From Bacteroidota bacterium (GTDB lineage Bacteria; Bacteroidota; Bacteroidia; Chitinophagales; Saprospiraceae), in the NCBI GenBank assembly GCA_030147525.1, contig JASBVF010000058.1, positions 1 to 64,000 on the forward strand: a stretch of 64,000 bases of DNA. The letters are read 5' to 3'. The notes below the pieces were generated by a model. The model was not told the DNA's origin. It made no database searches and was given only the letters and a program-made list of their open reading frames with translations. This document shows positions 16,217-24,827 of the stretch, one piece after another (position 1 is the stretch's first letter; every line of letters starts with the position of its first letter). Position numbers and translations under genes: made by a program.

Positions 16217-16825
16217 CTAACGGCGCTTTTGTTCCGGAATAACAATCGAGATATGTTCCACCAGTCTGCCCATATCCTGATTGGCGTTGATGTCATAATA
16301 TTTCCGGATGGTCATACTGGTATCGACCAGCGCAACGCCGTTTTCCGGGTTGGGTATTTTGTAAACCTCTTTTGCAAGGCGCTGCCACTCGTCGTTGTCA
16401 GTTCCGATCAAAAACCATTGCTTGTCATCTTTAATACCCATCGAATTTGCAATATCGAGCAGTTGAGCGCTTGAATCTGCGGGCATGAAAGAGAGAAAAA
16501 TTACATCTTCTGTATCATCGAAACTTTGATGGACTTTAGCAATGCGTTCGGAAAGAGACTTACCCATTTCTTTGTCTTCTGGCAAAAAGTTAATGACAGA
16601 AACCCTGCCTCGAAGCATCTCGGGTGAAATCATCAGGTTTTTCTGATTCTTCAACTGAAAATCACCTGTTTTACCCAAATCCTGAAGCTCTGCCAGTGAA
16701 GCTTTTCTGTAATCCAGCCCTCGCTGCAAATACAGCCATGAACCACCGGGCAGAACAAAAAGAATAACCACGACCAGAACCGAAATCGCAATTCTTTTTG
16801 ACCGCTTCATTTTCTTTTCTTCCAT
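16217..16825 (-). CDS. SCO1/SenC-like protein lacking copper ligands
   Basis: This 202-residue protein has an N-terminal membrane anchor (about residues 11-29) and a thioredoxin-like domain. SCO proteins deliver copper to the CuA site of subunit II through a CxxxC pair and a distal His. Here the position where that motif belongs reads RGRVSVINFLPEDKEMGKSL, and the protein contains no cysteine at all. Position, size and fold pattern (VIFLSFMPAD, DEWQRLAKEVYKI, GVALVDTSMTIRKYYD) still match SCO. It may be a structural or regulatory relative, and copper insertion may fall to another protein. A hairpin terminator lies just upstream (16844-16873). Confidence 0.75.
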   Translation of the reverse strand: MEEKKMKRSKRIAISVLVVVILFVLPGGSWLYLQRGLDYRKASLAELQDLGKTGDFQLKNQKNLMISPEMLRGRVSVINFLPEDKEMGKSLSERIAKVHQSFDDTEDVIFLSFMPADSSAQLLDIANSMGIKDDKQWFLIGTDNDEWQRLAKEVYKIPNPENGVALVDTSMTIRKYYDINANQDMGRLVEHISIVIPEQKRR

Positions 16826-16843
16826 TTCAAAAATATAGTAACT

Positions 16844-16873
16844 AAAAAGGCGAGCCCGTTGGTCTCGCCTTTT
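16844..16873 (-). terminator. Hairpin terminator or attenuator inside the oxidase run
   Basis: AAAAAGGCGAG (16844-16854) pairs with CTCGCCTTTT (16864-16873). It sits between the subunit IV-like gene and the SCO-like gene, so transcription of the last three genes is probably reduced relative to the genes before them or needs its own promoter. Confidence 0.65.
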
Positions 16874-16882
16874 CGTTTTGTG

Positions 16883-17311
16883 TTAAATCAAATTCTTTAT
16901 CGTTTCATCGTCGAAGTCGAGATAACCGCTTGCAGGTTTCTTCTCAACCTCCTCGCTGTTTTTCTGTTCAATTTTTTCACGGCGCTTGCCCCATGAATCA
17001 CCCTCCTGGAAAAATGCAATTACTGCCCATACGAGCAACAACATCGGAAGGAGAACACTCCAACGCAATCCCTGCACCTCATGTGCCATGTGCATAAAGT
17101 TGTACACGATATAATAAGCTTTGTACAAACTAAAAGCCACCATGAAAAACATATAAACATACATCAGAGCGCCACTAAACTCAACGCCGGGGATGAGGTG
17201 CCCTTTAGCCAAAAGAGCAATCAACACCTCCACAATGGTCACAGCACCCAGGATTTTCAGACCTTTTACGACCAGTTTTCTTTGGTCATCATAACTCATA
17301 TGAGCATCCAT
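16883..17311 (-). CDS. Cytochrome c oxidase subunit IV-like protein
   Basis: This 142-residue protein has three transmembrane helices (about residues 15-35, 45-65 and 83-102) and a charged C-terminal tail rich in Lys and Glu. It matches the bacterial COX4/CoxD-type small subunit of heme-copper oxidases in size, layout and genome position right after subunit III. It likely stabilises the membrane complex and has no redox cofactor. The tail (EKIEQKNSEEVEKKPA) is longer than in proteobacterial versions. Confidence 0.8.
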   Translation of the reverse strand: MDAHMSYDDQRKLVVKGLKILGAVTIVEVLIALLAKGHLIPGVEFSGALMYVYMFFMVAFSLYKAYYIVYNFMHMAHEVQGLRWSVLLPMLLLVWAVIAFFQEGDSWGKRREKIEQKNSEEVEKKPASGYLDFDDETIKNLI

Positions 17312-17374
17312 ATCTACGAATTTTTGATTTGTTAATTAGTTGGTTTACCCAAAATTCAGTTTGGTCAGTCGTTT

Positions 17375-18352
17375 TTACAAAAGGTAAAAAACAAGGAATA
17401 CAAATACCCAAACCAAGTCTACAAAGTGCCAGTAGAGACCAATCTTCTCTACCATTTCGTAGTGGTTCTTTCGCTTTGCATAGATTCCGCTTGCTACGTT
17501 GATCATAACGATCAGAAGGAAACAAACTCCAGAAAATACGTGGAATCCGTGGAAACCTGTGATGAAGAAAAACAGGGCACCGAATGCTTTAGGACCGAAT
17601 TCTTCTTTGGTAACCTCACCACCTGCTGTTTTGTATGCAGCAGTTTCGTAGAGGTGAGTGTTGTGGTTGTAAGTGATGAGATACGGATCTCCTTCATTGA
17701 AGGCTTCACCCACTTTAGAGGTTCCTGCGTGCGTTACTTTTTCAAAGTAGCGGTTCTCAGGAATGTCTGCAGTGCCCTTTTCGAGATAATAGGTGGTTTC
17801 AGCTCCGTGGATATCAGCCTGCACTTTATTGAAGCCCATTCCTTCCAGCTCTTGTCCGGACAGGTATTGGCCACCCTCCAGTCGCATAGAGAAAGGATTG
17901 GTTGTAATAGACACACCCTCTTCAGCAATCAGGGTCGTCCATTCCCAGGCCTGGCAGCCAAGGAACGTTGCACCTCCAAGGATGGTCAGGAACATCCAGA
18001 AAATAACACCCCGCTTGTTCTCACGGTGTCCTTCCTGTACCGCACGTACCATAGTCACCGAACTGGCAATCAGGACGAATGTCATAAAGGTTACGAAAAT
18101 CAGCGGCCATTCCGTTTCACCATGATAAAACGGGATTTTGGAAAACACAAAATCCGGAATAGGCCATGTCGGACTGCTAAAACGCAGGGCGCCGTATGCG
18201 ATAAGAAATCCAGCGAAGGTGAATGCGTCAGACAAAAGAAAGTACCACATCATAAGCTTACCGTAGCTCGCTTTGAATGGTTCTTTTCCACCCGACCACA
18301 GCTTTTCATCTTGCTCTTGCGTATGCTCTAAAACTGCTGTTTCTGAAGCCAT
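17375..18352 (-). CDS. Cytochrome c oxidase subunit III with a large periplasmic insert
   Basis: This 325-residue subunit III lacks redox cofactors and supports proton uptake and stability of the oxidase. The helices SYGKLMMWYFLLSDAFTFAG, FLGCQAWEW, ALFFFITGFHGFHVFSG and IGLYWHFVDLVWVFVF carry the family signatures. Between the third and fourth recognisable helices (residues about 140-245) lies a hydrophilic stretch of roughly 100 residues (containing GGQYLSGQELEGMGF and NHNTHLYET) absent from typical subunit III. I read it as an insertion on the outer face, a candidate contact with complex III. Confidence 0.93.
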   Translation of the reverse strand: MASETAVLEHTQEQDEKLWSGGKEPFKASYGKLMMWYFLLSDAFTFAGFLIAYGALRFSSPTWPIPDFVFSKIPFYHGETEWPLIFVTFMTFVLIASSVTMVRAVQEGHRENKRGVIFWMFLTILGGATFLGCQAWEWTTLIAEEGVSITTNPFSMRLEGGQYLSGQELEGMGFNKVQADIHGAETTYYLEKGTADIPENRYFEKVTHAGTSKVGEAFNEGDPYLITYNHNTHLYETAAYKTAGGEVTKEEFGPKAFGALFFFITGFHGFHVFSGVCFLLIVMINVASGIYAKRKNHYEMVEKIGLYWHFVDLVWVFVFLVFYLL

Positions 18353-18421
18353 TGTCTGTTTTGAATATTTAGTTGGTGAATAAACAGCTTTTTCATTAAC
18401 CAGAGAATCAAGGCTTCTCTG

Positions 18422-19003
18422 TTAACGATAGATCGTTAAAAATACAAATAAGTAAACCCACAGCAAATCAACGAAATGCCAATAGGTTAAGGTTAATTCA
18501 AATCTGAGTTTGCGCTTCTGCGTCACACGGAAGCGAAGCCCGAATGCGTGAATCATTGCCACTGCAAGTACTGCAATGCCACCGATTACGTGGGCAGCAT
18601 GGAACCAGGAGATAACATACACGAAATCACCGGATGGATTCAAAGTGAATGGAACTCCGTTATCTGTGAGTGCAAGCCATCCCTGATATTGAAATACAAA
18701 AAATAGCATTCCTAATAAAAAGGTCACAACCAACAGCCCCTGGTACAGATTCTTCTTCTCCTTTTTAAAAGCGACGTAAGAGGCGTGCAGTGCAACACTG
18801 CTTAAAAGGATTACAAATGTGCTGATCTTGAATACCTCAGGTAATCTAAATTCCAACCAATTGCCTGCAGACTGCCGGACGATGTAAGCGCTCGTCAATG
18901 AAGCGAACATCATCAACAGTGAAGCACATCCGGCAAACAAGGCAAACTTGTGAGGATGGATCTTATTCCTGCTGGTATTTTGTTCAATACTCAAGTTCAT
19001 CAT
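18422..19003 (-). CDS. Second, short cytochrome c oxidase subunit III-family protein
   Basis: This 193-residue protein has five transmembrane helices and the subunit III hallmarks WFHAAHVIGG and YWHFVDLLWVYLFVFL. It lacks the large insert of its neighbour. Its ATG overlaps the stop codon of ctaB (TAATG at 19001-19005), which implies translational coupling. Paired long and short subunit III genes are common in Bacteroidota oxidase clusters; both may be in the same complex. Confidence 0.92.
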   Translation of the reverse strand: MMNLSIEQNTSRNKIHPHKFALFAGCASLLMMFASLTSAYIVRQSAGNWLEFRLPEVFKISTFVILLSSVALHASYVAFKKEKKNLYQGLLVVTFLLGMLFFVFQYQGWLALTDNGVPFTLNPSGDFVYVISWFHAAHVIGGIAVLAVAMIHAFGLRFRVTQKRKLRFELTLTYWHFVDLLWVYLFVFLTIYR

Positions 19004-19905
19004 TAAATTTTATCCAGCCACAAAGCGAAAAGAGCCAGTGGCAAGTAGAAAAAGGAACTAAACATCAGCTGCATCGCCGACTTTCTGTCATTTTTCAAAT
19101 GCAAATTCCAACCAAACCAGGCATAAACAAGCGCCAAAACTGAAGTTGCGATGGCAGATGCAATGCCTGTAGTTCCTGAAAAATAAGGAATCAAACCGAC
19201 CGGAACCAGCAACAAAGCGTAAATAAACCCCTGCATACCAATGGAACGGTCACGTTCACCATCTTTCGAAGCTACAAACTTGAACCCTGCCTTTTGGTAG
19301 TCCTCGAATCCCAGCCAGCTGATAGCGCCGAAATGCGGGAATTGCCAGAAGAACTGAATGGCAAAAAGTGCCAATGCCAGGGAAGTCAACTCGCCCTGAA
19401 ATGCCACGCAACCAATCAGCATAGGTAAGGCTCCGGGAAATGCACCAATCGCTATCGCGGACGGCGAAATCCTTTTCATCGGAGTGTAAAGAAATGCGTA
19501 GCTCAACAATGCCATCACTCCAAAAAATGAAGCCCATGGATTGAAAGTGGCAAGCAACATCAGTCCGATGATACTCAGCAAACCAGCGGTAAGCACGGCC
19601 TCTGAAATACTCATCCTTCCTGTTGCTACCGGACGGTTGGCGGTACGTTTCATCAGTTTGTCAAAATCTCTTTCGAGAACCTGATTCAGCGCATTCGCTG
19701 CACCAGCTACACAGAATCCACCTAAAGATAAAATGCCGACTTCAAGCCAGTTAACAGTTCCGACAGCGGCAATCAGATAAGCCATGACAGCAGAAAAAAC
19801 AACTGTCAGGTTTAACTTGAATTTTACCAACTCACCGAAATCACGCACTTTTTGCGAGATGATGCTTACCGGCTTTGCTGCAACAGTTCTTGTTTGATTG
19901 ATCAC
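19003..19905 (-). CDS. ctaB: Heme O synthase (protoheme IX farnesyltransferase)
   Basis: This 300-residue UbiA-family membrane enzyme adds a farnesyl group to heme B, the first step to the heme A used by the oxidase. The prenyl-diphosphate site NALNQVLERDFDKLMKRT and RPVATGRMS are present, together with about nine membrane segments and the second aspartate-containing region GFEDYQKAGFKF. The start appears to be GTG at 19905, since no in-frame ATG exists near the conserved N-terminus. It sits between subunits I and III. Confidence 0.95.
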   Translation of the reverse strand: MINQTRTVAAKPVSIISQKVRDFGELVKFKLNLTVVFSAVMAYLIAAVGTVNWLEVGILSLGGFCVAGAANALNQVLERDFDKLMKRTANRPVATGRMSISEAVLTAGLLSIIGLMLLATFNPWASFFGVMALLSYAFLYTPMKRISPSAIAIGAFPGALPMLIGCVAFQGELTSLALALFAIQFFWQFPHFGAISWLGFEDYQKAGFKFVASKDGERDRSIGMQGFIYALLLVPVGLIPYFSGTTGIASAIATSVLALVYAWFGWNLHLKNDRKSAMQLMFSSFFYLPLALFALWLDKI

Positions 19906-19962
19906 TGATATTTTTTTCGTAAAATCTATAGCTAAAAGTCAATCCTGAAATCCCGATCAAGG

Positions 19963-21819
19963 TTAATGCCCCTGATCGCTTTCACCTTCTTTTAAAGGTT
20001 CGATTTGAGGAATGAATTCACGTCCATCTTTACCGTAATCGTATGGCCAACGCTGTACAGTCGGGATATTGCCTGGCCAGTTTCCGTGACCTGGATTAAT
20101 GGGAGTAGTCCACTCAATCGTTGTTGCACCCCATGGGTTCTTTGTTGTCATCTTTCTGCCTTTCCAGATGCTGTAGAAGAAATTGATCACGAATATCACC
20201 TGGAAACCAAAAGTTATGATGGCAGCGATTGTGATAAATTTATTCATATCAGCAAAGTGCGAGAAGGTATCGAAATTATCGAAACGGTAGTAACGGCGTG
20301 GAACACCTGCCATACCGAGGTAGTGCATAGGCCAGAAGATTGCATATGCTCCAATCAGTGTACCCCAGAAGTGAAGTTTACCCAATGTGTCGTTCATGAA
20401 ACGACCATACATTTTTGGGAACCAGTGGTAGATCCCTGCGAACATTCCAAAGAATGCTGCAACACCCATCACAATGTGGAAGTGAGCCACAACGAAATAC
20501 GTATCGTGCATCTGAATATCAATGGCAGAGTTTCCAAGGAAGATACCTGTCAAACCACCAGAAATAAACATGGACACGAATCCAATGGCGAACATAGATG
20601 CGGGATTATACCGAATGTTCGCTTTGAACATCGTAGAAATCCAGTTAAACACTTTCACCGCTGAAGGTACCGCAATAATCAATGTGAAAATCACAAAGAA
20701 ATTGGAGATGAACGGGTTCACACCTGACATGAACATGTGGTGCGCCCACACGATGAATGACAGAAATGCAATCGCCAGGATGGAGTAAACCATCGCCTTA
20801 TAACCGAAAATTGGCTTGCGGCAGTGAACAGAAAGTACTTCTGATACAAGTCCCATTGCCGGAAGAATGATAATGTAAACCTCGGGGTGACCCAGGAACC
20901 AGAACAAGTGCTGATAAAGAATCGGACTACCACCGACGTGATCCAATGCCTGTCCGCCAATGAAAATTTCACTCAGGTAAAAGCTTGTATTAAGGCTGCG
21001 GTCAAACATCAGCAGCAAAAAGCCTGAAACCAAAACCGGAAAAGACAACAGTGCGATAATTGCAGTGATGAAAAACGCCCAGATAGTCAAAGGCATCCGC
21101 CACATACTCATACCTTTCGTCCGCATATTCAAAACAGTTGTGATGTAGTTGATACCACCAAGACCAACTGACATTACAAAGAATACGAGACTCAAAATCC
21201 ACAGAGTCATACCAGTTCCGGATCCGTCAGAGGCCTGTGGCAATGCACTCAAAGGTGGGTAAGCAACCCAGCCTCCGGAAAATGGACCGGTACTCAGGAA
21301 CAATGAGTAGAACATGACAACACTGGCGAGAAAAAAGAACCAGTAAGACAACATGTTCAATAACGGAGAAGCCATATCACGTGCACCTAACTGCAAGGGA
21401 ATGAGGAGGTTACTGAATGTTCCACTCAAACCCGCTGTCAATACGAAAAAGACGATAATGGTTCCGTGCATGGTCACTAACGCATAATAAAATTCAGGCG
21501 AAAGTGTACCCATTCCTGTTTCAGCATTAATCTCAATCCACTTACCTAACACCGGCCGCAGCCATGCAATGCTTTCCTCCGGAAAACCTAACTGGAGACG
21601 GAAAACAAGTGACATTGCTGCACCTATTATAGCCCAGATCATCCCTGTGATGAGAAACTGACGGGCAATAATCTTGTGATCAAGGCTGAAAACGTACTTC
21701 GTGATGAAGTTTGATTTGTATTTGTCACCGTGTTCATGCTCATGAAAATGGTCATCAAAACCCAACTCCTGTATGAGCTTTTCTTCCTGATCTTGAACGG
21801 TGGTAATTACATTAGCCAT
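19963..21819 (-). CDS. ctaD: Cytochrome c oxidase subunit I
   Basis: This 618-residue catalytic subunit carries heme a, heme a3 and CuB. Visible signatures are MHGTIIVFFVLTAGLSG (low-spin heme His), WFLGHPEVYIIILPAMG (CuB His and cross-linked Tyr), WAHHMF (CuB His pair) and HDTYFVVAHFHIVMG (heme a3 and a ligands). About 40 residues precede the first helix, and the C-terminal tail is hydrophilic. It reduces oxygen to water and pumps protons. The VYIIILPAMG form points to an A-type oxidase with the helix VI tyrosine. Confidence 0.98.
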   Translation of the reverse strand: MANVITTVQDQEEKLIQELGFDDHFHEHEHGDKYKSNFITKYVFSLDHKIIARQFLITGMIWAIIGAAMSLVFRLQLGFPEESIAWLRPVLGKWIEINAETGMGTLSPEFYYALVTMHGTIIVFFVLTAGLSGTFSNLLIPLQLGARDMASPLLNMLSYWFFFLASVVMFYSLFLSTGPFSGGWVAYPPLSALPQASDGSGTGMTLWILSLVFFVMSVGLGGINYITTVLNMRTKGMSMWRMPLTIWAFFITAIIALLSFPVLVSGFLLLMFDRSLNTSFYLSEIFIGGQALDHVGGSPILYQHLFWFLGHPEVYIIILPAMGLVSEVLSVHCRKPIFGYKAMVYSILAIAFLSFIVWAHHMFMSGVNPFISNFFVIFTLIIAVPSAVKVFNWISTMFKANIRYNPASMFAIGFVSMFISGGLTGIFLGNSAIDIQMHDTYFVVAHFHIVMGVAAFFGMFAGIYHWFPKMYGRFMNDTLGKLHFWGTLIGAYAIFWPMHYLGMAGVPRRYYRFDNFDTFSHFADMNKFITIAAIITFGFQVIFVINFFYSIWKGRKMTTKNPWGATTIEWTTPINPGHGNWPGNIPTVQRWPYDYGKDGREFIPQIEPLKEGESDQGH

Positions 21820-21882
21820 ATTGCTTATTTTTTAACATTTTTGGTTAGATACAGAGCGTGTTTTTGTCAACAAAAAGAGCTT

Positions 21883-23385
21883 TTACTGCGTCAAAATCTT
21901 GAATTCTGTTCGACGGTTATTTGCCCTACCCTCTTCAGTATCATTACTATCAACTGGTTTAGACTGTCCGTAACCTTTTGCTACCAACCGGCTACTGTCA
22001 ATTCCTTTCTGAACCAGATAGTTTTGAACTGCTGATGCACGTTGCTGAGAAAGCGTCTGGTTTCCTTCAGCAGAACCAACATTGTCAGTATGACCTGCCA
22101 GTTCAATCGTCATGTTCGGGTATTTGTTTAACGTAGCTGCCAGGTTATCCAACTCATACCGTGAAAGGTCAGTCAGGTTGGCTGCGCCTGTTTCAAAATA
22201 TACATAATTGAGTTTTACAACCTTCTCTTCTGCAGCTGTTGCACTTAACGCCTTTTCAACAGCGAGATTAAAATCTTGTTTACGCTGTGAGATCTCAACT
22301 TCCAGTAATTCATCCTTACGTGGGTCAAAATCTTTTCCTCTCACGTTGCTCAGATAGTATGATTGCTGCTCTTTCAGCCATGCATTGTATTCATCTTCTG
22401 AAACAATCCTCACGATTTTCTTCATACTGAAGTGACCCTTACCACACAATTCCGCGCAAGCCAATTCATAATTAAAAGTCTTCCACAGCGGTTCACTGTT
22501 AGGATCGTTTGGATCAGTAGGTTGCTGGTACTCAGGGTAATTTCTCAATTCCTGGCGGTATTCTTCCGTTGTCTTTGTAGGAGTGAAAACGAAATAGGTA
22601 GGCATGCCCGGAACCGCATCCATTTTTACCCGGAAGTGTGGCAGGTAAAAGTTGTGCAAAACATCCATGGCTGTGATACGTACCCGTACTTTCTTATCGA
22701 CAGGAAGAACTATTTCGGTAGGATGAAGATCATCCAGGTTTTTGTCATCCATCCAGTCTTGCCCCAGTGGGTTCTCACCGGTTTTAATCAGGCGGAAATT
22801 CCTTGTTCCCAATTTCCCGTCAGGACCAGGGTAGCGAAGGTGCCACAAGAACTGTTGGCCAGTTGCCTCAATCTCAATGTGATCCTCTCCTTCATCAACA
22901 TCTGCCATTACTTCATTCCATGCAACCAATCCACGGATCACGAGAAAACACATTACAACCGCAGGAACTGCAGTCCAGATGATTTCAAGCTTGTTGTCAT
23001 GGGCTATAAACGAAGAGATAACCCCTTTGCGTCCTCTGTATTTGTAAGCAAACCAGAAAAGAGCAATGTGAGTAATCACAAATACGATTCCTGTGAAAAA
23101 TAAGGTTACGTTGAACATCGAGTCAAGCTCTCCGCCATGACTTGATGCCGACTCATGAGGTCCATATCCAAGCATCCAGTTTTTGTAATAAATCGCAGAC
23201 CAAATGCACAGAACGAGAAAAACAGCAAGGAAAATCAGCATCAGAACACCTGCCCGCTTGTTTGTCTCGAATTGGACTTCTTCCTCACCACGGATCTTTG
23301 CAGCCAGTTCAGTGACCTTACCGATCTGAACGGTTACAATTGCGATGAGAATTAAACAACCAATGATAATTAATCCAGTACTCAT
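21883..23385 (-). CDS. ctaC: Cytochrome c oxidase subunit II fused to an OmpA-type domain
   Basis: The protein has 500 residues, well above a plain subunit II. Helices at about 1-20, 45-65 and 95-115 and one near 135-152 precede the cupredoxin domain. CuA ligands are complete: His244 (LHNFYLPH), Cys310, Glu312, Cys314, His318 and Met321 in ACAELCGKGHFSMKK. After a charged linker (about 325-388), residues 391-500 form an OmpA C-terminal-type domain: YFETGAANLT, ELAGHTDNVGS with Asp434, LSQQRASAVQNYL with Arg449, and NNRRTEFKI. Asp434 and Arg449 are the two residues that bind peptidoglycan diaminopimelate in this family. There is no cytochrome c domain as in caa3 enzymes. The cupredoxin part faces the periplasm, so the extra domain could tether the oxidase to the cell wall. 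Confidence 0.95.
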   Translation of the reverse strand: MSTGLIIIGCLILIAIVTVQIGKVTELAAKIRGEEEVQFETNKRAGVLMLIFLAVFLVLCIWSAIYYKNWMLGYGPHESASSHGGELDSMFNVTLFFTGIVFVITHIALFWFAYKYRGRKGVISSFIAHDNKLEIIWTAVPAVVMCFLVIRGLVAWNEVMADVDEGEDHIEIEATGQQFLWHLRYPGPDGKLGTRNFRLIKTGENPLGQDWMDDKNLDDLHPTEIVLPVDKKVRVRITAMDVLHNFYLPHFRVKMDAVPGMPTYFVFTPTKTTEEYRQELRNYPEYQQPTDPNDPNSEPLWKTFNYELACAELCGKGHFSMKKIVRIVSEDEYNAWLKEQQSYYLSNVRGKDFDPRKDELLEVEISQRKQDFNLAVEKALSATAAEEKVVKLNYVYFETGAANLTDLSRYELDNLAATLNKYPNMTIELAGHTDNVGSAEGNQTLSQQRASAVQNYLVQKGIDSSRLVAKGYGQSKPVDSNDTEEGRANNRRTEFKILTQ

Positions 23386-23445
23386 TTATGATTAATTTAA
23401 CAATTTTTAAATAGGTGGTTTGAGGTAGTCATCAAAAAGTTAGAC

Positions 23446-24753
23446 TTATTCGTAAGCCTGAACTTCATGATGGAGGCTTTCGTCCAAATAAGGATCATTC
23501 TTCGGCACAAGTGCTGCTTTCTCAAGTTTACTGAACACGAAGTAGATGAAAAAGGCAGTGAAGCCAACGAAAATCCCCAACTCCAACAGACCAGGAATAG
23601 TAAACCCTGAAACAAAGCCCCTTGCATGCTCAGCGTGTTCACCTGCGGCAGCTCCGTGAGCCAAAGCTTCCTCTGCTGTAAGGAACGTACCTGGCTTGAT
23701 CATGTAAAAATAATCCATCCAGTGACCAAAGAATACCAGCAGAGAAGTAAACACCAGTGTTCCATAACGGCGCTTGGTAGTGTTACGCATCAAAATCAGG
23801 AACGGAAGAACAAAGTTGATCACCAGGTTTCCGTAGAACAGTACAGGATAATTATCCAGTCGCTCACGGAAGTAAATAGTTTCTTCACCAACGTTTCCGT
23901 ACCAAATCAACATATACTGGGAGAACCAGCAGTAAGTCCAGAAAATACTGAACGCAAACATGTATTTACCAAGGTCGTGCAAATGTTCTTTTGTGACCTC
24001 TTCGAAATATCCCTTCGATTTCAGGTAAACCAAAAGAATAATGGTCAGTGAGCAGGCAGCCAAAAACCAGCTGGCCATGCTGTACCATGCGTACAATGTG
24101 CTGTACCAGTGAGCATCTACTGACATCACCCATTGCCAGATCATTGCTGGTCCGGTGAAAGCAGCGATTGGAAGAAAAACAGCCGCCCAGAATCTTGTCT
24201 TTCTGTGAAAGGCAAAGTTGGAAACCTCGTGTCCGGACTCATCCTCTTCCACAGAGAGCTTACGGAACTTTGAAGCAAAAAATGCCCATCCGCCAACGAA
24301 TACCAGCGTTCCGATCAGGTACCAGTTATTGTTGAGGAAGCCAGACTTGCCAGCCAGCAATTCATCATAATTAGGACTTGCTGGGTCAGTAATCCCTTCA
24401 GCAGCCCAATGGTACAAGTGATTGAGGTGCGCGTAATTGGCAATCCCAAGAATAACCATCATGATCAAGCCTGGAACCAGAAAAAGCGAAAACCCTTCCC
24501 ACAACCGCTTGAAAGTCACATGCCAGCCGGAATAAGCTGTCGTGAATGCAGCGAGAACAAAAGTTATCATAAATGCCATTCCGGTGAAGAATACGGCATT
24601 ATGCAGGAAGTTTGACCAGAAACGGCTATGAAAACCGCCTTCTGCAATTTGCTCCGGTTCGAACAGGAAAGAAAGAACAAGGCAGAGTAGCCCAAGCCCC
24701 ATCGCTCCTATCAATACTTGTTTCTGTTTTGCTTCGAAAGTAAACTGCTTCAT
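23446..24753 (-). CDS. actF: Alternative complex III subunit ActF (quinol:cytochrome c oxidoreductase membrane subunit)
   Basis: This 435-residue polytopic protein has about ten helices and resembles the C-terminal part of ActC-type NrfD subunits. Characteristic text includes WQWVMSVDAHWYSTLYAW, FSIFWTYCWFSQYMLIWYGN and GHWMDYFYMIKPG. In complex III of this type ActF is a membrane subunit without heme that may help proton movement. It is the last act gene and is followed after 60 bases by oxidase subunit II, which supports physical coupling of the two complexes. Confidence 0.93.
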   Translation of the reverse strand: MKQFTFEAKQKQVLIGAMGLGLLCLVLSFLFEPEQIAEGGFHSRFWSNFLHNAVFFTGMAFMITFVLAAFTTAYSGWHVTFKRLWEGFSLFLVPGLIMMVILGIANYAHLNHLYHWAAEGITDPASPNYDELLAGKSGFLNNNWYLIGTLVFVGGWAFFASKFRKLSVEEDESGHEVSNFAFHRKTRFWAAVFLPIAAFTGPAMIWQWVMSVDAHWYSTLYAWYSMASWFLAACSLTIILLVYLKSKGYFEEVTKEHLHDLGKYMFAFSIFWTYCWFSQYMLIWYGNVGEETIYFRERLDNYPVLFYGNLVINFVLPFLILMRNTTKRRYGTLVFTSLLVFFGHWMDYFYMIKPGTFLTAEEALAHGAAAGEHAEHARGFVSGFTIPGLLELGIFVGFTAFFIYFVFSKLEKAALVPKNDPYLDESLHHEVQAYE

Positions 24754-24827
24754 TATGCAGATATTTGAGTCCGGGTAAAAATTCCCGGATTAGATTTTGA
24801 ATGATTTTAGTTCAATTAGATCAAATA

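Noticed and set aside
17426-18331. 301-codon plus-strand open frame
   Set aside because: It lies exactly antisense to oxidase subunit III and contains no membrane or domain pattern.
21883-23385. caa3-type oxidase with cytochrome c fused to subunit II
   Set aside because: No CxxCH motif exists in the protein; the added domain is OmpA-like.
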